From NCBI GenBank assembly GCA_002729015.1, contig PBVO01000050.1:68364-97262 (forward strand): a stretch of DNA of 28,899 bases. The letters run 5' to 3'. Both the position numbers and the translations under genes were made by a program. Below, piece by piece: positions 23,169-28,899 of the stretch. The stretch's first letter is position 1. The number at the start of each line of letters is the position of its first letter. The DNA comes from Candidatus Poribacteria bacterium (GTDB lineage Bacteria; Poribacteria; WGA-4E; UBA9662). The notes under the pieces are model-generated. The model saw only the letters and a list, made by a program, of their open reading frames with translations. It had not been told where the DNA came from and searched no databases.

Positions 23169-23987
23169 ATGTGTTTCAAAATTGGGGTTGTTACAGACGA
23201 AATTAGCCAAGACTTGGTCGCAGCAGTTGAGGCTGCTCAATCTTGGGGGCTAGAGTATATCGAGCTTCACAGCGTTTGGGGACAGAACATATGTGATGTT
23301 GAGTCTTCTACCCTGAGTAAAGTAATTTCGATCGTTCGATCCAGTGGACTGACAGTAACAGGTATTGATTCTCTCACCCTGCGTTGTAATCTTGACGATG
23401 ATCAAGAGTATGATGATCATATCTCTCACCTTCATCGGTCAATTGAAGTTGCCCGCCTTTTTAATACCAACATGGTTCGCTTATTTTCTTTTTGGAAACT
23501 TGATCAGATTAGTGAGGAAGCATGGAAGAAGATTTTTGAGAAGATGGAATTGCCCATTCGTATTGCAGAAAGGGAAGGTATTATACTTGGTTTTGAAAAT
23601 GTAAGTTCTGGCAATATCGGTACTAGCCAAGATTTAGAAAAGCTTTTTGCGCATTTCGATTCATCCAACCTGCAGTTGATTTGGGATCCAGGTAATGCCT
23701 ATGCTGCAGGTGATCGATCTCCTAGCCCAGAAGGTTATAAACGGGTAAAAGATAGAGTAGTACATGTCCATGTTAAGGATGTCGATTTTGAGAATGGAAA
23801 AAGGGTTTGGCGTCCGGTTGGCGCCGGTAAAATTAATTATCATGCAGAATTACAAGCCCTGAAAAATGATGGGTATAATGGAGTAGTTGCGCTGGAAACA
23901 CATTTTCGTTTGCCTGGTGATGACGGAATTCAAAGTACTCGTCAGTCTTATGATGGGTTGATGTCCATCATTAATGAATTGAAGTGA
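23169..23987 (+). CDS. Sugar isomerase/epimerase, xylose-isomerase-like TIM barrel
   Basis: The 272-residue protein is an AP-endonuclease-2/xylose-isomerase-like barrel (PF01261 type). The expected metal-ligand order is visible: Glu143 (GFENVS), Asp173 (IWDPGNAY), His199/His201 (VVHVHVKD) and Glu243 (ALETH), as in ketose 3-epimerases. It probably isomerises or epimerises a free or phosphorylated sugar, or dehydrates inosose; the substrate is not evident. I chose ATG 23169 because AAAGGAAA sits at 23154-23161 and the protein then begins at the first barrel strand. An upstream in-frame start at 23127 overlaps the PhyH gene and adds 14 unlikely residues. The gene ends within a few bases of the queC start. 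Confidence 0.85.
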   Translation: MCFKIGVVTDEISQDLVAAVEAAQSWGLEYIELHSVWGQNICDVESSTLSKVISIVRSSGLTVTGIDSLTLRCNLDDDQEYDDHISHLHRSIEVARLFNTNMVRLFSFWKLDQISEEAWKKIFEKMELPIRIAEREGIILGFENVSSGNIGTSQDLEKLFAHFDSSNLQLIWDPGNAYAAGDRSPSPEGYKRVKDRVVHVHVKDVDFENGKRVWRPVGAGKINYHAELQALKNDGYNGVVALETHFRLPGDDGIQSTRQSYDGLMSIINELK

Positions 23988-23989
23988 AG

Positions 23990-24679
23990 ATGAAAAGTCA
24001 AAAAGCGATTGTCTTATTGAGTGGTGGCCTAGATTCAGCTACGACCCTTGCAATCGCTCAAAGAGAAAACTATAGAGTTTTCGCCCTTAGTTTTCGGTAT
24101 GGCCAACGACATACGTTAGAACTCCAATATGCACAAAAATTAGCTAAAAACAAATCGGTTGAAAAGCACGTGCTGGTTGATATAGACCTACGTATCTTCG
24201 GAGGCTCAGCTTTAACCGATGATATACCGGTACCTAAAAAGCAATCAGTAACCGAGATGAAAGAAGAAATCCCGGTTACCTACGTTCCGGCCCGAAATAC
24301 AATCTTTCTGGCATTTGCACTGGCTTGGGCTGAGACCTTATCAGTTCGGAACATTTTTATTGGAGTTAATGCTTTAGACTATTCAGGTTATCCTGATTGT
24401 AGACCTGAATATATACAAGCCTATACTGAAATGGCTAATTTGGCTACTAAGGCTGGGGTAGAAGGGCACCATTTGCAAATTCACACGCCACTGATTGGAT
24501 TGACAAAAGCTGAAATTATAAAAACCGGTATTGGTCTTGATGTCGATTATGCTCTAACACATAGCTGTTATAATCCAGATAATCACGATAGGCACTGTGG
24601 GCAATGTGATGCGTGTTTATTACGACGAAGAGGATTTGAACAGGCAAAAGTTACTGATCCAACAATTTACGCTATATAG
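23990..24679 (+). CDS. queC: 7-cyano-7-deazaguanine synthase QueC
   Basis: The 229-residue PP-loop enzyme converts 7-carboxy-7-deazaguanine to preQ0 with ATP and ammonia (EC 6.3.4.20) on the route to queuosine in tRNA. Evidence: ATP-binding SGGLDS (11-16), [12 protein letters not shown] (34-45), [18 protein letters not shown] (98-115), [17 protein letters not shown] (125-141), [11 protein letters not shown], and four zinc cysteines Cys193, Cys203, Cys206 and Cys209 in HSC...CGQCDAC. ATG 23990 gives the family's usual short start; a GTG at 23984 overlapping the previous stop (GTGA) is possible. Other queuosine genes (queD, queE, queF, tgt) are not in the window. uxaE follows after 6 bases, so it is embedded in a sugar-gene transcript. 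Confidence 0.95.
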   Translation: MKSQKAIVLLSGGLDSATTLAIAQRENYRVFALSFRYGQRHTLELQYAQKLAKNKSVEKHVLVDIDLRIFGGSALTDDIPVPKKQSVTEMKEEIPVTYVPARNTIFLAFALAWAETLSVRNIFIGVNALDYSGYPDCRPEYIQAYTEMANLATKAGVEGHHLQIHTPLIGLTKAEIIKTGIGLDVDYALTHSCYNPDNHDRHCGQCDACLLRRRGFEQAKVTDPTIYAI

Positions 24680-24685
24680 GAAACT

Positions 24686-25957
24686 ATGAATACAAAAGAC
24701 AATCTTCTGCCTCAGCCGCAGTTAGTGGGACTAAAGCCTTCTTTCGGCTTCGGAGACCGAATCGGGTTAGCTACCTTTGGTCATGTTTCAGCGAGCCGAA
24801 AGGGTGATCTAGTTCCTATGTTTGCTCAACAGTCCGTACGAGAAATGGAACGTACTAATCGAACTCCAATGGAAGTCATGTTGTCAGCACAAAAAAGTTT
24901 ACGAGAAGTAGGTTGGAATAATTCGTGGGGAGCTGATGCAGACCATTTAAAAAACCGACAAGATGTTATTGACTTGGCCGCAGCAGGGTTCACCTTTTTT
25001 ACGATTGATCCGTCTGATTACGTCAACGATTATGCAAATACGCTAAACGGAACAGATCTACAAGCAGCAGTTGACCAGGTAATAAAAGCTGGCGCCTTTG
25101 AATCTTTACAGCAGGTTACTGACCTTTACCTCAATAAAAAGTTCGATTTGCTGGGTCAGTTGGAAGTTGATTCTCCAAACCGAGAGGATTTATTCCGATC
25201 AATTGTGAAGTATGGTTTAGCCGTGGATTATGCCTGCCAAATGGCCAAGTGGGTTTCATCAGAGACTGATATTTTTGAGCTAGAAATATCGGTAGATGAA
25301 ACGGACACAGCTACAAGTGTTTGGGAGCACCTGTTTATTGCGCTCGAACTACAAAGGAGAGGCGTTCAGGTTATCAGTCTAGCTCCACGGTTTGTCGGTG
25401 AATTTGAAAAAGGTATTGACTATAAAGGCGACCTAAAAAAATTTGAAAAAACCTTACACCAGCATGTCTTAATCGCACAACAATATGGTCCCTACAAAAT
25501 CAGTGTTCATAGTGGATCAGACAAATTTAGTATTTACCCAATATTAGGCCGGGTTTGTAAAAATTTATTACATGTTAAAACAGCCGGTACTAGTTATTTA
25601 GAGGCTTTACGAGTAGTGGCAAGACAAAATCACCGTGCATTCCTAGAGATAATTAAATATGCTATTGATCGATTTGAAACTGATAGTGCTACCTATCATA
25701 TTTCGGCGAATGTGGAGGTTTTAGAAGATCCTGTATTTCTTAGTCCTGCCGACCGAGAAATTGCTTACCTTGATGAAGATAATGGCCGTCAAGTCTTGCA
25801 TGTTTCCTTTGGTTCTGTTTTAACTCAAGGTCAAATGCCGAACGACCAGCCCTTCAAAGAACTGATAACCGAAACATTGGAACAGTATTCCGACTTGCAC
25901 GAAGAATTCTTGTCCTCTCATCTGGGTAAACATCTTGAGCTCCTATCCGTTGGATAA
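24686..25957 (+). CDS. uxaE: Tagaturonate/fructuronate epimerase (UxaE-like)
   Basis: The 423-residue protein matches the UxaE family, which interconverts D-tagaturonate and D-fructuronate (EC 5.1.2.7) by C4 epimerisation, joining galacturonate breakdown to the glucuronate branch. Recognisable segments are FGFGDRIGLATFGHV, MFAQQSVREMERTNRTPMEVM, GWNNSWGADADHLK, AAGFTFFTIDPSDYVNDY, ELEISVDETDTATS, SLAPRFVGEFEKGIDYKGDL, GPYKISVHSGSDKFSIYP and HVKTAGTSYLEALR, rich in the His, Asp and Glu residues expected around a metal site. It lies 6 bases after queC and 11 bases before the LgoD-like dehydrogenase gene. It would act in the cytoplasm. The family assignment is from remembered conserved blocks and is strong over the whole length. 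Confidence 0.9.
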   Translation: MNTKDNLLPQPQLVGLKPSFGFGDRIGLATFGHVSASRKGDLVPMFAQQSVREMERTNRTPMEVMLSAQKSLREVGWNNSWGADADHLKNRQDVIDLAAAGFTFFTIDPSDYVNDYANTLNGTDLQAAVDQVIKAGAFESLQQVTDLYLNKKFDLLGQLEVDSPNREDLFRSIVKYGLAVDYACQMAKWVSSETDIFELEISVDETDTATSVWEHLFIALELQRRGVQVISLAPRFVGEFEKGIDYKGDLKKFEKTLHQHVLIAQQYGPYKISVHSGSDKFSIYPILGRVCKNLLHVKTAGTSYLEALRVVARQNHRAFLEIIKYAIDRFETDSATYHISANVEVLEDPVFLSPADREIAYLDEDNGRQVLHVSFGSVLTQGQMPNDQPFKELITETLEQYSDLHEEFLSSHLGKHLELLSVG

Positions 25958-25968
25958 ATTTCGGAATA

Positions 25969-26997
25969 ATGAATATGCAAACTATTATTTTGGAGAAGCC
26001 TGAGCATTTCGTCTTCACAGAAACATCAATTCCTGATGAAATACCAGATGGCCATGCTCTGGTTGCTGTGCGCCGAATTGGTATTTGTGGTACTGATCTA
26101 CATGCATATCGCGGACACCAACCGTTCTTTAGTTATCCTAGGATCCTTGGTCATGAATTAGGCGTAGAAATCCTCGATACAGATAGCAATGAATTCCAAT
26201 TGCGCACCGGGGACACATGTGCTGTAGAACCTTATTTGACTTGTGGATATTGTATTGCTTGTCGTCGTCATAAGCCTAATTGCTGTACTCAAATGCGGGT
26301 ACTCGGGGTCCAAACCGACGGTGGCATGAGAGAACAGATTATTGTCCCTTTGACCAAATTACACCAATCTAAAAAGCTGTCATTAGACCAGTTGTCCCTC
26401 GTAGAAACTCTAGGGATTGGTGCTCATGCAGTCGATCGAGCAGGACTAGAATCAGAAGATTGCGTTTTAGTAATTGGTGCAGGTCCAATTGGGCTGTCTG
26501 TGGTTCAATTTGCGCAACTAGCGGGAGTAAAACTTCTAGTAATGGATGTTAATCAGAATCGCTTAGATTTCTGTGAGCAACACTTTAGTCTTTACGCTAC
26601 CGTTAGAGCTCAAGAAGACCCATTGAAACAGATAAAATCACTAACTGGAGGTGATCTTCCGACAGTCGTTTTTGATGCGACGGGAAATGCTAAATCGATG
26701 CAAACTGCTTTCAGTTATGTGGCAAATGGTGGGAAATTAGTCTTCGTAGGTCTAGTTCAATCTGAGATTAGCTTTTTTGATCCTGAGTTTCACCGCAGAG
26801 AAATTACTTTGCTTGCAACACGCAACTCAACACCTAAGGATTTTAGACGGATTATTGAATTGGTTGAGCAAGGCCAAATCGATACTAACCCATGGATTAC
26901 CCATCGGTCCAGTTTTCGGGAAATGATTTCGGCTTTTCCAAATTGGTTAAAACCTGAATCTCACACCATAAAAGCAGTAGTTTCTTTGGACGATTAA
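25969..26997 (+). CDS. Zinc-dependent dehydrogenase, LgoD-like (L-galactonate/sugar-acid type)
   Basis: The 342-residue medium-chain dehydrogenase has catalytic-zinc residues Cys40 (GICGTDLHAYRG), His62-Glu63 (GHE) and possibly Glu146, structural-zinc cysteines 92, 95, 98 and 106, and the NAD site GAGPIG (170-175). The blocks HQPFFSYPRILGHE, VLGVQTDGGM and FFDPEFHRREITLLATRNSTP closely recall E. coli LgoD (YjjN), which oxidises L-galactonate to D-tagaturonate, the substrate of the adjacent UxaE. That pairing supports the call but does not prove it: threonine or sorbitol dehydrogenases share the fold, and it might instead serve the fructuronate/mannonate step. ATG 25969 is 11 bases after uxaE with a weak ribosome site. 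Confidence 0.8.
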   Translation: MNMQTIILEKPEHFVFTETSIPDEIPDGHALVAVRRIGICGTDLHAYRGHQPFFSYPRILGHELGVEILDTDSNEFQLRTGDTCAVEPYLTCGYCIACRRHKPNCCTQMRVLGVQTDGGMREQIIVPLTKLHQSKKLSLDQLSLVETLGIGAHAVDRAGLESEDCVLVIGAGPIGLSVVQFAQLAGVKLLVMDVNQNRLDFCEQHFSLYATVRAQEDPLKQIKSLTGGDLPTVVFDATGNAKSMQTAFSYVANGGKLVFVGLVQSEISFFDPEFHRREITLLATRNSTPKDFRRIIELVEQGQIDTNPWITHRSSFREMISAFPNWLKPESHTIKAVVSLDD

Positions 26998-27036
26998 TTT
27001 TTAATTTTTATTGATATCAAGGAGTTTCCATCCATT

Positions 27037-28080
27037 ATGTTTGATCTGGTAACCTTTGGTGAGGCTATGGTTCGTTTAGCTCCACCTGATTTTATGCGTT
27101 TAGAACAATCTACTACACTCAACATGACCGCTGGTGGCGCTGAACTCAATGTAGCCGTTAATGCTTCCAACCTAGGTTTAAAAACCGCTTGGCTATCCCG
27201 ACTAGTCAATAACTGGTCTGGTCGATTCATCCAAAATAAAGGGCGTGAACTTGGAGTTGATGTATCACAAGTCGTTTGGACAGAATTTGACGGTGTTGGA
27301 CGTGAACGCAATGGTTTTTATCACCTAGAACTCGGTGCCGGCCCACGTGCTGCGAGTGTTACTTATGATCGAGGTTATACTGCTATCTCTAACATGAAGG
27401 TTGGTGAAATAAACTGGGGTCATGTATTTAAAAATGCTCACTGGTTCCATTTGAGTGGTATAACTCCTGCTCTGTCTGAGTCAGTCGCAGCTGTTTGTGC
27501 AGAAGCTTTGCAAGCAGCTAGAGATAGTGGATTGAATACTAGCTACGATCTCAATTTTCGTTCGAAACTTTGGACCTCTGAGGAGGCTCAGAAAGTCAAT
27601 CGTGAGCTCGTTCGCTATGTTACGGTCTTAATTGGAAACGAGGAAGATTTTGAAAAGTCCTTGGGTTATAAAGCTGAGGGTACGACAGGTGATTTCGCCA
27701 AATTGGACCCAGAGAGCTACAAACAGGTAGTTAGTCGAGTAATAAACGATTACACTAATGTTGAAAAAATTGGTACAACGCTGCGAGATGCGAAAACTGG
27801 TTGGCTAAACGATTGGCGTACTCTCTTATTCGATGGTAATGACTTTTATTTATCTCGAATTTACGAAGATCTAGAATTGGTTGACCGAGTTGGCGGAGGC
27901 GATAGTTTTGCTGCAGGATTGATTTACAGTCTGCTACAAGACAAGTCACCACAAGAAGCTGTCGATTTTGCAGGCGCTTACTCAGCAATAGCTCACACAT
28001 TTCCTGGAGATTTCAATTGGGCAAGCTTAGAAGAAACCCAAAAAGCCATGCAAGCGGGTAGTGTTCGTATTAGTCGATAA
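27037..28080 (+). CDS. kdgK: 2-keto-3-deoxygluconate kinase (PfkB family)
   Basis: The 347-residue PfkB-fold kinase would phosphorylate 2-keto-3-deoxygluconate to KDPG (EC 2.7.1.45), the step after mannonate dehydration in hexuronate breakdown. Evidence: an N-terminal LVTFGEAMVRLAPP, GGAELNVAVNASNLGL (33-48), the ASVTYDRGYTAISNM strand-helix, FHLSGITPALS, SYDLNFRSKLW (169-179) and the C-terminal signature DRVGGGDSFAAGL (283-295) with catalytic Asp289. AAGGAG (27019-27024) precedes ATG 27037 at a slightly long 12 bases. It lies 39 bases after the LgoD-like gene. Specificity within PfkB kinases (KDG, fructose, ribose) is inferred partly from the uronate neighbours. Confidence 0.8.
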   Translation: MFDLVTFGEAMVRLAPPDFMRLEQSTTLNMTAGGAELNVAVNASNLGLKTAWLSRLVNNWSGRFIQNKGRELGVDVSQVVWTEFDGVGRERNGFYHLELGAGPRAASVTYDRGYTAISNMKVGEINWGHVFKNAHWFHLSGITPALSESVAAVCAEALQAARDSGLNTSYDLNFRSKLWTSEEAQKVNRELVRYVTVLIGNEEDFEKSLGYKAEGTTGDFAKLDPESYKQVVSRVINDYTNVEKIGTTLRDAKTGWLNDWRTLLFDGNDFYLSRIYEDLELVDRVGGGDSFAAGLIYSLLQDKSPQEAVDFAGAYSAIAHTFPGDFNWASLEETQKAMQAGSVRISR

Positions 28081-28152
28081 GAATACTACTAGCTTTGATG
28101 CCCACCTAAGTAAAATAACGAATATATCTTTAATCTACTTTAGCTATTTCTT

Positions 28153-28899
28153 ATGAAAGTCGTGTTAGCAGAGAAACCATCAGTAGCTCGAGATATTGCT
28201 AGTGTCCTTCAGGCTAAATCTAAACGAGATGGATATTTCGAGGGTAGTGGTTATCAGGTGACATGGTCATTTGGCCATCTCTTTTCTCTAAAAGAACCAG
28301 TTGCTTATGACTCAAGCTTTAAGCGTTGGTCTCTTAGTACTTTGCCTATTATTCCCAATCAGTTTCAACTGAAACTGATCGATAATAGCGGTGTATCAAA
28401 GCAATTTTCGACTATAAAGAAACTATTAAGACAAGCTAAAGGAGTAATTTGTGCTACGGATGCAGGACGAGAAGGAGAGCTAATTTTTCGTTATATCTAT
28501 CAGATGGCTGGTTGTGAAGGCCGTCCATTTCAGCGACTTTGGCTGAGTTCATTGACCGAAGAAGCAATTCAAAATGGATTTCGGAATTTGCGAGCAGGTC
28601 ACCAGTATGACTCCTTATTTGCCGCAGCCAAGTGCCGACATGAATCAGATTGGATTGTTGGCCTTAATGGGACTCGAAATTTTACTGTTCGTTATGGGGG
28701 CTCTGAAAGAATTTTGTGGAGCGTTGGCCGGGTACAAACTCCAGTTCTGGCCATGATTGTTAAAAGGGATGATCAAATTCGCAATTTCCAACCACAACCT
28801 TTTTGGGAATTGACAACTAAGTATCGAAAAGTCACTTTCAAATACAAAGGCCAACGATTCCACCAAAAAGATGAGGCAGAGAAGCTGAAATCTCGAACT
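28153..28899 (+). CDS. topB: DNA topoisomerase III, N-terminal part (3' end outside window)
   Basis: The frame is open from ATG 28153 to the window end, giving 249 visible residues. MKVVLAEKPSVARDIA begins the Toprim domain of type IA topoisomerases; ATDAGREGELIFRYIY holds the acidic Mg-binding residues; RLWLSSLTEEAI, CRHESDWIVGLNGTRNFT and LWSVGRVQTPVLAMIV follow in topoisomerase III order. The active-site tyrosine, expected nearer residue 330, is past the end. TopB decatenates DNA and resolves recombination intermediates. It begins 72 bases after kdgK, with no evident ribosome site and no clear promoter that I can defend. Confidence 0.9.
   Translation, partial: MKVVLAEKPSVARDIASVLQAKSKRDGYFEGSGYQVTWSFGHLFSLKEPVAYDSSFKRWSLSTLPIIPNQFQLKLIDNSGVSKQFSTIKKLLRQAKGVICATDAGREGELIFRYIYQMAGCEGRPFQRLWLSSLTEEAIQNGFRNLRAGHQYDSLFAAAKCRHESDWIVGLNGTRNFTVRYGGSERILWSVGRVQTPVLAMIVKRDDQIRNFQPQPFWELTTKYRKVTFKYKGQRFHQKDEAEKLKSRT

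Overview
This 28.9-kb window is bacterial chromosome, moderately AT-rich by eye. It is densely packed with about 28 protein genes and has no gene-free stretch over 300 bases. I saw no rRNA, tRNA, CRISPR array, transposase or phage gene. The gene content includes a UPF0182 membrane protein, Big_5-type lipoprotein, several Gfo/Idh/MocA proteins, a PhyH dioxygenase, a formylglycine-generating-enzyme-like protein, a xylose-isomerase-like epimerase, oligouronide/hexuronate genes and SelB. My best guess is an uncultured Gram-negative heterotroph of the Poribacteria (sponge symbiont) kind. That placement is inference from gene content only.

Layout. 1-4736 (+): 3' part of a UPF0182 gene, a xylulokinase and a DprA-like protein, closely spaced. 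4737-5713: an AT-rich terminator, a promoter, a structured leader, a small Ig-like lipoprotein and a strong UUCG-loop terminator. 5880-7693 (+): a cis-prenyltransferase and the ribosome-assembly GTPase RsgA. 7711-9061: an oligogalacturonate-lyase-like gene (-), then a promoter-rich divergent region with a duplicated 18-bp element. 9062-10911 (+): a Gfo/Idh-like protein and an FGE-like protein that carries a 13-bp perfect inverted repeat. 10939-14524 (-): an HpaI-like aldolase homologue, a lone Gfo/Idh C-terminal domain, a full Gfo/Idh protein and a short MurE-like ligase.

14751-17481 (+): SelB, a TPR lipoprotein and a mannose-phosphate-isomerase-type cupin. 17552-18613 (+): a malate/lactate-type dehydrogenase, convergent with a VOC protein (-). 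19226-22378 (+): a degenerate NtrC-like regulator, a DUF4381/BatD-like membrane protein overlapping it, and a MoxR ATPase. 22487-28080 (+): a PhyH dioxygenase, a sugar isomerase/epimerase, QueC, the epimerase UxaE, an LgoD-like zinc dehydrogenase and a KdgK-like kinase. 28153-end (+): 5' part of a topoisomerase III gene.

How the genes fit together. The clearest theme is use of acidic sugars. Ogl would cleave unsaturated oligouronides. The LgoD-like enzyme could make D-tagaturonate, UxaE would convert it to D-fructuronate, and KdgK would phosphorylate the 2-keto-3-deoxygluconate formed later. The other steps are not in the window. A second theme is recognisable proteins that have lost key residues: the NtrC-like regulator, the Gfo/Idh protein at 9062, the FGE-like protein, the HpaI-like protein and the MurE-like ligase. 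The degenerate NtrC/BatD-like/MoxR set is my strongest candidate for an unusual system.
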